The translations under genes were made by a program, and so were the position numbers. The notes under the pieces were generated by a model, which made no database searches, was not told the DNA's origin, and worked only from the letters and a program-made list of their open reading frames with translations. A stretch of 16,059 bases of DNA, taken from the NCBI GenBank assembly GCA_036939355.1, contig JALLAP010001131.1, positions 1-16,059 of the forward strand, written 5' to 3'. Below, piece after piece: positions 8,162 through 16,059 of this stretch. This DNA is from Thalassiosira profunda (taxonomy: Eukaryota; Bacillariophyta; Thalassiosirophyceae; Thalassiosirales; Thalassiosiraceae). The first letter of the stretch is position 1; every line of letters begins with the position of its first letter.

Positions 8162-9550
8162 CTACGGGACGAGGTTGTAGGATTTGACAGCGCGAGCTCC
8201 GACTGGCACGCCATTGGCGGCGTCCTTGTTCCAGTCAAAGCCCACCAGGCCTGCCCCAACCAACGCAGCCTCGACGTCCTTGTAGAACTTAGGGTCCAGC
8301 TCATCGAGAGGAGGTCGGCAATACGGAGAATCAATCATGCCGGCTCTCCAGGCGGCCCACTTGACAGGGATAGGATTGCTCTCGAGAAAGAGATTCGTGT
8401 GCAAGCCGAGGAGAGGCTCATTGATCTGCTTCACGAGGTTAACGTCCTTTTCCAGTGCTGCAACCATGAGATCGTGCATTTGTGTCGGGGCGAGGTTCGC
8501 AGTGACTGAGACGGCTCCGTCTCCGCCCCGCATAACAAAGTTTGGAGCCGTGTCGTCGTTGCCGCTGTAGAGAAGGAGCTTGTCGCCGACCATTTCACGC
8601 AGCTTCCACACTCGGTCCAGATCGCCTGTTGCATCTTTCAACCCAACAATGTTCGGATGATCGGCCAGAATGGCGGTGGTATCGAGCGACATGTCGACCT
8701 TGGTTCTTCCGGGTATGTTGTACCTGCATCACAAGAAGCAAATAGAGATTCCATGAGCGGGAACTTCGACTGTGCATTTGATGCTCAAAGATATGCACTC
8801 ACATTACCACGGGCAATCCGAGATCGGCCATTGTCACAAAGTGGTTGATGAGCGCACGCTGGGGAGGCTTGACGTAGTACGGAGTCACGACGAGGGAGGC
8901 GTCGCACCCAAGGTCGATCGCCTGCTGGGTCATCTCCTTGACGTGCTCTGGATTGATGGTGCCCGTGCCGGCGAGAATGGCCATCTTTCCTTTCACTTCC
9001 TCAACTGCTGTCTTGAGAACGGTTGCGCGCTCGTCCATGCTGAGGACGGATGCTGGAGACATACGAAGGATGCAACGTTAGCGGGTGAGCATTGCAATGA
9101 TTGCGAAGATCGACTGCAATTCGATTTCACCGACCTTCACCCGTCGTTCCGAGTATGCATAGATTGTCCGTGCCTGCGTCGACGTGCATTTGCAGTAGAC
9201 TCCGAAGGGATGGGATGTCGAGCTTGCCGCTGTCCGTCATAGGCGTGATGATGGCACATCCTGATCCCTGGGCCATGGGCACGAGTTCGTTGGCGTTGCT
9301 GGCGTGCAGTGCCATACGTGCATGATTGATGCACTGCGGGGCGAAGGCTGAGCAGAATAGATGCACAGAGGCAGGCGCGTGAGAGATCGAAAGACGACGA
9401 GCTTCTCCAAACGCATCGAACTCCGTACCATTTGCACCACCCCACAAGGCCANGAGAGATCGAAAGACGACGAGCTTCTCCAAACGCATCGAACTCCGTA
9501 CCATTTGCACCACCCCACAAGGCCAAGATGAAGGCGGTTCGCAGCATCAT
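8162..9550 (-). CDS. dapA: Plastid-targeted dihydrodipicolinate synthase (4-hydroxy-tetrahydrodipicolinate synthase)
   Basis: Condenses pyruvate with aspartate semialdehyde, the first committed step of lysine synthesis by the diaminopimelate route. Exons on the minus strand are 9550-9502, 9347-9135, 9052-8803 and 8723-8162. Introns 2 and 3 are 82 and 79 bp; intron 1 is 154 bp as assembled but contains a 73-bp artefact, so about 81 bp in reality. The sum is 1074 nt, 357 residues. Splicing exon 1 to 2 creates a signal peptide ending GGANA|F18APQ, an ASAFAP-type plastid motif. Catalytic residues are present: GTTGE with Thr84/Thr85, TPYY with Tyr147, YNIPGRT with Tyr172 and Arg177, and the Schiff-base Lys200 in GLKDATGD. 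Positions of the E. coli lysine-contact residues His53 and His56 hold Met93 and Arg96. It is convergent with the ABC1 kinase gene. Confidence 0.95.
9381..9525. repeat. 72-bp perfect duplication around a single N (assembly join)
   Basis: 9381-9452 and 9454-9525 are identical, separated only by N9453. This is the signature of two contig ends that overlap but were joined with a token gap rather than merged. It falls across the exon 1/intron 1 boundary of the dihydrodipicolinate synthase gene. Removing one copy and the N leaves an intron of about 81 bp, in line with the others here. Confidence 0.93.
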
Positions 9551-10105
9551 TCCGACGATGGACTTGCAGCAATGCGGTGGTATCTGATCGATCGTGTACT
9601 ATCTTTTCCAACACAATTTTATGAGACGACGAGTTGCGCTTCATCGTGTAGGCGGAGTTGGAAAGAGCCTTCGCGTTCTTTCGGCAGATGAAAGTGACGG
9701 CAAACGGAGGGGTCGGCGGGAGGATCGGAGGTTGGGGGCGGCGGCGGGAGGGGTTCTCTTTCCTGTCTTTGCGTAGTGTACTTATGTCCTTCCCTCCACC
9801 CTCTCCTTCCTCCTCCTCCTCCGCCGTGTGAGTTGTGAGTTGATTGAGGCGAGGTCCTTTGAGCTCAATCACTGTTGCCGCTGAGTAGCCACGCCGAGCC
9901 TGGCGCTGCGCACGACACTCGCCTAATCTGTGCAGAGGGAACAAACGTAGAGAGGGGTGGAAGGTATATCGATGAAGAGCACGGAGCTTGTCTACTCGGT
10001 GAAATGAAGACATCTTAAAGCAGGGTAAGCTTGCAATACAGCTCTAGATATTCGTATCTCTTCTACTACTACATGGGGGGGCGAGTTGCAAGTTCGCACC
10101 AGATC
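9551..10105. other. Intergenic region upstream of dihydrodipicolinate synthase, downstream of the CCHC-finger gene
   Basis: About 555 bp, non-coding as far as I can see. It should contain the promoter and 5' UTR of the minus-strand synthase gene and the 3' UTR of the CCHC-finger gene. A pyrimidine-rich tract at about 9787-9823 (CCTCC-type repeats) and a G-rich stretch at about 9700-9750 stand out on the plus strand. Open frames here are antisense or low-complexity and carry no domain. Confidence 0.65.
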
Positions 10106-12102
10106 TCACACCCTCGCTTTCTTGCTCACATCGCTCACTTCATCAACAAACGTGTCGGCGAACGAAACAGAACGCTTCCGAGCGGACGCAGTGCCACTCA
10201 CGGAGACATCCACGCGTCGGTTCTTGTCGTCAAAGAGAGCAGCGTCGTGCATCTCGTGATCGCCATCCGCTCGAAGCGAAGCGTCGAACGAAACAGTCGG
10301 CGCCACCCGGCGGATGGGAGTCGGGCGAATCATCGCACCGCCGAAGGTCGGCATCGAAGCGACGGGCCCGTTGGCAGCCAGCGCAGTAGAAAGTCCTACG
10401 TTAGAGCTGTGAATTCGATTCCAGATCTTCTGAAAGAACGCGCTGCGGTCTCCGTACTTGGGGCGGCCCTCTTCGGCGGCGGACTTGGGAGCGTAGGTGG
10501 GCTGGTCGTTCTCGTTGGCCTCGACGAGGAGAGCCTTGACGGCGTCCTGTTGTAGTATTCGCGACACAAGAGGTGAGCTCGACATTGCAATCAACATGTG
10601 TCGCTGCTCTGAGCTGCAACTAAACTCACCCGAACGTTTTGCGGGACGTGCTGGCACTTGCTCGTGATGTGCTTCACGATCGTCCGCGTCGTCGTCGTCT
10701 GGGCAAGGCTGCGACAAGAGTTTGGAAAGAATCGACCGAAGCCCGGCCCGGGCTGGCTGCCCTTGCAGTGGCGGCAACACAATCCCTTCGAGCCGACGGC
10801 GTGGTCCTTGTAGCATCCGACGCGATCCTTGTCCGTCAACATGCACGGCTCGAGCTGTGCCATGGCGAGGAGCAAGTAAGCTGGCACCAACTCACGGTCC
10901 TCGGCCGACACGAGTTGCTGCCCGTCGAGCAAAGCTCCAATGTCGAAGATGGGCACGAAGTCCGGCGGCGTGACGACGCTGGGCCTTGGCTCCAACGCTC
11001 CATTCGACGCGACGACAGCGTTGCCTCCCTCGGCAATGTCCTTCGCGCATCGAGCGATGGCCGCGCCCAACGCTTGGCCCACGTCGACGGAGGGCTCCAC
11101 CTCCATGGCGTCCAGCGTGGGCTCCACGGCCGGCTTGACGGCACGAGAGACGAAGCGGATTCCGCCCTTCGTATCAACGAGGCCGAGGTCGTGGGCGCTG
11201 TCGCTCCAGTAATGAAGGCGGCTGCTGGGCTTGGAGTCTCCCTTGGGAGCGGAGCCGACCTTCTTCAGCCGATTCAGATCCTTGCGGACCGACGCGGGCA
11301 TCTCGGTGCAGACCGGGAAGTGGCGGCACTGGATCATCACGACGGACGAGCAGAGCTTGGCGATCGACGAGGGGAACGCCGCTGGTAGGTGAGAGACGCG
11401 GATGCGATGCAAAAGCATAAGATGTGAGCATCCAAAGAGAATGAGCATAAGATGTGCACAAGATGTGCACACGACTGGTTGTCTCCCAGCACATCACTCA
11501 CCGCTTTGACCCTTCCTCTGCTTCCACTCCAAATGTCCGCAGAAGGCGCAGCGCACACCGACTCGGCCTTCTTGGACGGCGCTCTGCCTTCCTCGCGCCT
11601 CCGTCTGTGCCGTCGCCTCGAACAGCACGACACAATGCTGGCGGATGTAGACCTGCGCGGGCGAAAGGAAGTCGGCGTCGCTGGCGGCCGCGAGGGGCGC
11701 CGGAAGGGACGCCGGGACGACGTCGAAGGCCGTCGTCGTCGACGCTCTGAAGGACGATCCCGTCCTCTCCGCCTTGCCACGACTGCGCGACTTCTTTGCA
11801 GTCTTCTTCGGCGCCGCCTTCCGCCGCGCCGATCCCTGGCCGCTCGGCACCCCGAGCGGAAGGGACTGCGTCGGGAGGGACGGCGTGATCGGGATGGAAG
11901 GAGGATTGCCCGGAAGACCGAGGATTGACCACGTTTCCTTCAATCCTGACTCCTTCGCCCAGAGCTCATTCCCCCAAAAGTTGCCGGCCGCCCGGGTCTC
12001 GACGCGGGAGGGACTGCCGTCCTTCAGCTCGAGGAGCTGGAGGGCGGCGGTGGCCTTGTTGGTATCGGCCCAGGCGGCGTCGGAAGGCTTGGTGGCGGCC
12101 AT
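10106..12102 (-). CDS. Tandem CCHC-type zinc-finger-like protein, stramenopile-restricted family
   Basis: A predicted 597-residue protein. Exons 12102-11502, 11381-10630 and 10546-10106 sum to 1794 nt; introns are 120 bp (GTGAGT...CTACCAG) and 83 bp (GTGAGT...CAACAG). Two matching ligand sets are visible: C185-x2-C188-x32-H221-x3-C225, assembled across intron 1, and C403-x2-C406-x31-H438-x4-C443. Each has an aromatic-Pro-Ser/Asn element between the pairs (AAFPSS, RFFPNS). The second is followed by FFQKIWNRIH (488-497). I recall diatom proteins with the pattern VGxxCxxC...YFPSxxxxL...H...C, often paired in this way; none has a known function that I can name. Basic clusters (residues 93-112 and the C terminus) suggest a nuclear protein binding nucleic acid, by inference only. 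It is divergent from the membrane-protein gene. Confidence 0.8.
11450..11471. repeat. Tandem AGATGTGCACA pair in intron 1 of the CCHC-finger gene
   Basis: Two abutting copies of an 11-mer, 11450-11460 and 11461-11471, inside the 120-bp intron. A related GCATAAGATGTG element occurs at about 11415 and again at about 11445. The intron is longer than the others by about the size of this repeat block. Confidence 0.9.
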
Positions 12103-12362
12103 CGTGCAATTGGCTTGTGAAGGGGTTGCAAGCAGAGAAATGAGAGTGCAGGGAGGAGCGAGTTGGTCGTCCTCGACGAGACGACCGTTTTCACTCCCTG
12201 ATGATACATGCGTAGGAATCAGTACCTCCGGGAGGGGAGGAGGAGGAGGCTACTTTACGTACCGTATGGTACGGTACGATGTGGGTCAATCACGGATGCG
12301 GAAGCGGAAGCGGCAGAAGCCAAAGCGGCCCCAGTAGCCCCGCTCCCTCCACCCTCTTCATC
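12103..12362. promoter_or_regulatory. Divergent promoter region, CCHC-finger gene and membrane-protein gene
   Basis: 260 bp between two opposed start codons. Besides the 9-bp palindrome listed separately, there is a weaker inverted repeat with 7-bp arms, GGTCGTC (12165-12171) and GACGACC (12180-12186). No TATA-like box is clear. Confidence 0.65.
12258..12278. promoter_or_regulatory. Perfect inverted repeat with 9-bp arms
   Basis: Arms CGTACCGTA (12258-12266) and TACGGTACG (12270-12278) are exact reverse complements around a 3-bp centre TGG. The site lies 85 bp before the plus-strand start codon and 155 bp before the minus-strand one. A dimeric transcription factor site is plausible; no factor can be named. 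Confidence 0.6.
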
Positions 12363-13672
12363 ATGGCGTCCGGAGCCCCCCATACGGACGATTTCTTGGG
12401 CGGCGACTTCGCCGCCACCCGCCGTGACTCCGACAGCCAGAGCGCGGGCGAGCCGAGCACGGAGGCTGATGTAAGAGAGGATACCTCTGAATGAGTTGTG
12501 TGCACTCGATGCACATAGATGCACATAGACTACTTCCTTGCAAACTGAAGTTGTGAAGAGTGCACATTTTATGCAAACACTGACACAATTGCAATTCTCA
12601 GCCTCCTCAGCGGCCCATGCAGCTCCCAAAAGTAGGATGGGGCGACGACGACCCCGACGACGGCACTGATGGCCAATGCGTCGCCCTAGAATACACGAAG
12701 CGCGCGGACAAGGACGATGGAAGCATTGTCTCGCGCGCCAACTCGCGGAGCTCGGTGGGGTTGGAGTCCATACCCGAGGACATGTCGATGCACGGCGGAT
12801 GGGACGAGTACTATCCCGACATCATGGGCTGCTATGACTACGACGAGGATCGAAAGAAGTATCAATATCGTAGATGCGGCCCGAAGTTCAAGAGAAGGAT
12901 GTGTGCAGTGCTGCTGATTGCGTTTGCCGCCATTGTGGGATCGAGGGTGTCCTCTAAGATGCATGGAAAGAGCAAGCGATTGCCAGGAGCTGGCGCAAAC
13001 AGCGATTCGGACGCGGGCGGCGGACGCCCGGCGCCCCCGCAAACTGCCGACGGCGCCAGCAGCGACTACCCGCCTGACGCCAAAGCCGGACCGCCCGGCG
13101 AGGACATCCACACAGCCATCGTTGATTCGTTGCACCCCCTCCAATTCGACTCCACGTCAAAGTGGGACGGGACGTACTTCAACGCCTTCAAATTCTGCGG
13201 CGCCGAGTACTCCCGCGTCCCCTGCCCGTACATCGCCTACTGCCCGTTGGGGCCCGGGAACGCTCCTCTGGGGGGTGTAAAGATCAGCACCGCCAAGGAT
13301 GGAAGCTGGGCGCCCGTTTTCAACTCGCAGGGGGACGAGAATCACGATTGGGTCCAACTGGGGAGCGACGGGACTTGCGAATTGTACTCGCGGTTGTACC
13401 ACCACGAGCGTCCGCCGTGGGGGGACGAGGCGACGGCGGATGGAGAGGAGATTTCGAGGCACGTGATGTGCTGTCTTGAGAGCGTGGACGGGACGTATCA
13501 GGGCGACGACCGACTGGGACTGCCGTCGAATGATCCGGATCATATCGATCGGCCGCCGCAGCTGGAGGAGGATGCGGCGGGGAGGAGGAAGGTAACGGTG
13601 CGGGAGAATGAGGAGGGCAAAAGCAAGGGCGGACCGGGGAATAGGAGGATGCGACGGGGGCACCGGCCGTGA
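12363..13672 (+). CDS. Type II membrane protein with a diatom-expanded Cys-rich extracytoplasmic domain
   Basis: A predicted 392-residue protein. Exons 12363-12470 and 12602-13672 flank a 131-bp intron (GTAAGA...ATTCTCAG); an acceptor at 12610 would delete three residues and cannot be excluded. The N-terminal 130 residues are acidic, Ser-rich and probably cytosolic, ending in a basic KFKRR stop before one hydrophobic segment (about 137-150). After a Gly/Pro/Asp-rich stalk comes the conserved domain, about 212-327: KFCGAEYSRVPCPYIAYCPLGPG, SWAPV, HDWVQLGSDGTC, and EISRHVMCC, with Cys235, 244, 250, 295, 326 and 327 available for disulfides. I recall this domain as a family of unknown function common in diatoms (I believe Pfam DUF7495, from memory). 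The tail is basic and disordered. Function is unknown. Confidence 0.82.
12508..12527. repeat. Tandem GATGCACATA pair in the intron of the membrane-protein gene
   Basis: Two abutting identical 10-mers, 12508-12517 and 12518-12527, inside the 131-bp intron. Flanking GTGCAC hexamers lie at 12500-12505 and 12560-12565. Confidence 0.9.
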
Positions 13673-13802
13673 TAGCTGACCAGAGCGCATAGGATGCAGC
13701 AGGGTGTAGGATAATTTATACACTAGCGCAAATTTATCCTCACGGCCACGGGGCCCTTCTACCATTGACGGAGGCAGGATACGCGGACCGTCAAGACAGG
13801 TC

Positions 13803-14678
13803 TCACGAGGACAAACCAAACCTGTGGCACAGCTCTTTGCAGACGGGCTTGTGTTTGCTCCAGGCCTGTTTTTGACACTGGAGAGAAGAGGCAGTAGTCA
13901 GTTGTTAGGATGTACCAACTACAGATTCAGCAAACGAATTGCGGGGAGCGTGAACGCACCTCCTTGCTGCAATACTGGCGAAGAGGGGGCAAGTAGATGG
14001 AACGGTTTGTTGATGCTGAAGATGAAAATCCAGCAAACGAACGCGGCGGTACGTAAGGTGTGGTGTGGTGCTACGCACCTGATGGATCTTGCAATTGCCG
14101 CACAGGAACATGGAGCTTGCTTCCCTCTCGGTGTCGCAGTGGATACACTGCGCGCTCTTCGCTTGAGACTTCACATCGGCAACAAGGCTATCGAGGCACC
14201 CGCACGGAGTCCGCTTGGCGTAGAAGCGGGGGGTAGTCTGCGGGCTGGAGAGCACCAAGTCTCGGATCTTGTCCCGCCCCCTCTTGCAGTCCAAGATGGA
14301 CCAGGTAGACACATCATCACACTCTGACCGCGTATCCAGGTCTTCGAGCCGCATGATACCGACTGCGAGAGCGCCCGCGAAATCGTAGTAGCTCTGTCTC
14401 TGTTTCAAGACCTGGTCCACTCCGATCGCGGCGAGACATTTCTGGGCGTCCTCCCTCTGCGCGCTATCGTGCCAAACACTGGGATATTTTTCCTTTGCCA
14501 TATCTAACGCCCGCACCACCGCTTTGAGAGCCGTGATTTCCATGCCAGAAACCCGGTTGATTTCACACTGGAAGGTGTTGACGAAACCATTGCAGCTCTT
14601 CTGAAGTGTCGATGGGAAGCCGTGGGTGCAGTTCTTGGCCTTCCTCGCCCTGCCCTGGCTTTTCTTCCTGGATGGCAT
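13803..14678 (-). CDS. MYND zinc-finger protein with a 15-nt microexon
   Basis: A predicted 229-residue protein. Exons are 14678-14079, 13974-13960 and 13877-13803, with introns of 104 bp (GTGCGT...GCCAG) and 82 bp (GTGCGT...CTCCAG), all phase 0. The C-terminal MYND finger is complete only after splicing: C178-x2-C181-x11-C193-x2-C196-x5-C202-x3-C206-x7-H214-x3-C218. The microexon supplies just YCSKE. Before it lies FYAKRTPCGCLDSL, which I recall preceding the finger in a large diatom MYND family. MYND fingers bind Pro-rich peptides and act in chromatin or signalling complexes; the partner here is unknown. The start at 14678 (MPSRKKSQ...) is chosen because conserved-looking sequence follows it; the frame stays open upstream to 15083, with ATGs at 14831 and 15083, so a longer N terminus is possible. 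Confidence 0.87.
13960..13974 (-). other. 15-nt microexon of the MYND gene
   Basis: Flanked by AG at 13976-13975 and GTGCGT from 13959. It encodes Y-C-S-K-E, including the fifth zinc ligand and the YCS signature of the MYND fold. Without it the finger would lose one ligand, although the frame would be kept. Confidence 0.88.
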
Positions 14679-15092
14679 ATCGAACGTAGACGGCACAAAT
14701 GAACCAGTCTGCGGTTGCTCTGCTGGGACTTCAACTCTGCGGGGACTGGCGCCAGACGATTTACCGCTGAAGTCAAAAGTGGCGGGTGAATGACAAAAAG
14801 TATGAGCAGTCAATTTGGAATTCAAACACATTTCGAAAGTTTCAAAAGTTTTTGAATGGATGTTGAACTGGAGGGGCGACAGGCGCTTCGGCTTTTCTCG
14901 CCAGCGCATGAAGGCGGAGAAACAGCTGTTTCCCTTCCGCTTCTCGCCCTTGGGGCTCTCAGTGAAAGCCGATTCGGCTTCTCTCGCCACAGGGTCTTGG
15001 GAGAGAAGCCGAGTAGTAATAGCGACTTGGAATGAAGATTGGTTCTGGAGAGCAAGCGGGTGGCGAGCTTCTAGCTCCTCCAACTAAGACCG
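14679..15092. promoter_or_regulatory. Divergent upstream region, MYND gene and SHIPPO gene
   Basis: About 415 bp. A 16-bp element TTCGGCTT(T/C)TCTCGCC occurs at 14887-14902 and 14973-14988 with one mismatch, and a related TTCCGCTTCTCGCC at 14935-14948. The minus strand stays open through most of this region, so part may code for an N-terminal extension of the MYND protein. Confidence 0.55.
14974..15012. promoter_or_regulatory. 12-bp perfect inverted repeat upstream of the SHIPPO gene
   Basis: TCGGCTTCTCTC (14974-14985) and GAGAGAAGCCGA (15001-15012) are exact reverse complements around a 15-bp spacer. The structure ends 80 bp before the SHIPPO start codon. It could be a paired protein-binding site or, if transcribed, a 5' UTR hairpin. 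Confidence 0.6.
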
Positions 15093-15959
15093 ATGGACTT
15101 GGGTCTTAGCAATCAGCGCGAGCCTAGCTTCAAGGATGGATGTCTGTCAATCCGGCAATCTGTGCTCGAGCGGCAAAGAGCTCGGGTGGCACCGGGACCG
15201 ATATACAACCCCGACATATCCAAAGCGAGGCGGTCGACCTTGAGAGACATTACGTTTGGTGTGCCAGACATCAACAAGAGGCCTACAAGCGCCCCGGGCC
15301 GTCGACGGGTGCAACAACCCGGACCCGGGCCGATGACGTACGATCCAAACTCGATACGGCAGGCTGTTATGCAACAATCGAGCAAAAAGAATCCGCCCTC
15401 AGTCAAGTTTGGCACTGGAAAGAGGGCGTGCAATACCAACATTTCTTCTAGCAAAGCGACGCCGTCTCCCGCGGAGTACGACCCAGAGGCTATCCGGAAG
15501 GGGTTGAGATACACCAAAGCCGGAGCGCCTAGTGTCCACTTCGGGCGCAGCCAATCTGCGCAGGGAAGCCGGAAGAACAAAACGACGCCGGGACCCTCGG
15601 ATTACTGCCCGAAATCGATAAGGCGCGGCATCATGTCCACGAAGAGCAGCGTGACGGGCGTGAAGTTTGGTGATCCTGATCGCCCGCAGCGGAGGGGCGA
15701 ACGGACCAAGCAAAGTCCGAGCGCCCAGGAGTATGACACAGAGGCAATTCGCAGAGGAGTCTACTCGTTGAGCACGAAAAGGCGTCCGTCCGGCGTGCGG
15801 TTTGCCACGGGTCCGCGGACGTACAACGATGCCGAAGAGCGAGAGCGGGCGAGCAAACCTGGGCCCGGCACATATTCAACGGGGATTAGATCGTCCCTGG
15901 GCGAACAGGTGAACTCACGGTATAGGACCAATCAGGGCGTCTCTTTTGGGGCGCGGTAG
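15093..15959 (+). CDS. SHIPPO (STPGR) repeat protein, probable axonemal or microtubule-associated
   Basis: A 288-residue, intronless, basic protein built of six repeats. Each starts with a Pro-Gly-Pro-like turn and Tyr, followed by a xxIRxG helix-like stretch, and ends in a V/I-x-F-G/A signature: APGPIYNP...ITFG (33-56), PGPGPMTYDPNSIR...VKFG (76-107), TPSPAEYDPEAIR...VHFG (123-151), TPGPSDYCPKSIR...VKFG (165-193), SPSAQEYDTEAIR...VRFA (208-238), KPGPGTYSTGIR...VSFG (255-286). Repeat spacing is 43, 47, 42, 43 and 47 residues. This is the SHIPPO/ODF3-type architecture; relatives line the inside of ciliary microtubules or associate with sperm flagella. The start at 15093 is the first ATG of the open frame. 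The repeat family is clear; the cellular role is inferred. Confidence 0.87.
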   Translation: MDLGLSNQREPSFKDGCLSIRQSVLERQRARVAPGPIYNPDISKARRSTLRDITFGVPDINKRPTSAPGRRRVQQPGPGPMTYDPNSIRQAVMQQSSKKNPPSVKFGTGKRACNTNISSSKATPSPAEYDPEAIRKGLRYTKAGAPSVHFGRSQSAQGSRKNKTTPGPSDYCPKSIRRGIMSTKSSVTGVKFGDPDRPQRRGERTKQSPSAQEYDTEAIRRGVYSLSTKRRPSGVRFATGPRTYNDAEERERASKPGPGTYSTGIRSSLGEQVNSRYRTNQGVSFGAR

Positions 15960-16059
15960 TATGTCTCAACAAAAGCCTAATGTTTGTTCTCTCGACCCCA
16001 ATGAATGAATATTCCCCAATAGCATTGGCCAACCTTTCACATGCTGCCACGCCAACCCG

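Noticed and set aside
9237..10013. 258-codon minus-strand frame through the N and the region upstream of the synthase gene
   Set aside because: It exists only because both 72-bp copies are read through, and it ends in a frame different from the catalytic domain.
10639..11388. 249-codon plus-strand frame
   Set aside because: Antisense to exon 2 of the CCHC-finger gene; Arg/Leu/His-rich shadow with no domain.
14831..15083. Longer N terminus of the MYND protein from ATGs at 15083 or 14831
   Set aside because: It would nearly touch the SHIPPO start and cover the repeats and inverted repeat. The added residues show no conserved motif. Not excluded, only less likely.
1..16059. CRISPR array, tRNA or rRNA genes, insertion sequence, viral genes
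   Set aside because: No spaced repeat array, rRNA-like segment, transposase or terminal repeats were seen, and no tRNA fold was recognised by eye; a tRNA or covariance-model scan was not possible here.

Overview
The window looks like compact nuclear DNA from a photosynthetic stramenopile, most likely a diatom. Three things point there. (1) Genes alternate strands at short spacing and carry small GT-AG introns, mostly 76-83 bp. (2) Two predicted proteins, an ABC1-type kinase and dihydrodipicolinate synthase, start with a hydrophobic signal peptide ending at A|F in an ASAFAP-like context, the bipartite plastid-targeting signal of complex red-lineage plastids. (3) Three other genes (a tandem CCHC-finger protein, a short-loop membrane protein with a CPYxAYCPxGPG...RHVMCC domain, and a MYND protein) match families that I recall mainly from diatoms. 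A SHIPPO/STPGR-repeat protein, usually linked to cilia or flagella, would fit a centric diatom with flagellate sperm. The species is not proved.

Layout. 1-1196 (+): C-terminal part of a GH45 endoglucanase, with a Thr-rich linker and a Cys-rich C-terminal module; its 5' end is missing or unclear. 1197-1883: non-coding with small repeats. 1884-2879 (+): secreted M43 metalloprotease, intronless. 3139-5130 (-): intronless 663-aa parallel beta-helix protein of a type otherwise known to me from actinobacteria. 5131-5550: divergent upstream region. 5551-7904 (+): plastid ABC1/UbiB-type kinase, two exons. 8162-9550 (-): plastid dihydrodipicolinate synthase, four exons; its first intron contains a 72-bp duplication flanking a single N, an apparent scaffolding error. 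10106-12102 (-): tandem CCHC-finger protein, three exons. 12363-13672 (+): type II membrane protein, two exons. 13803-14678 (-): MYND zinc-finger protein, three exons including a 15-nt microexon. 15093-15959 (+): six-repeat SHIPPO protein. The last 100 bases are 3' flank in which I see no gene. The short tail-to-tail gaps at 2880-3138, 7905-8161 and 13673-13802 hold presumed 3' UTRs only.

The genes do not form an operon or one pathway. The left third groups three predicted secreted or carbohydrate/protein-degrading products. The middle holds two plastid proteins, one for quinone or stress-lipid regulation and one for lysine synthesis. The right third holds lineage-restricted proteins of unknown role. 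All splice models were checked by frame: exon sums are exact multiples of three and rejoin conserved motifs (DPHPGN, GTTGEA, YNIPGRT, the MYND ligands).
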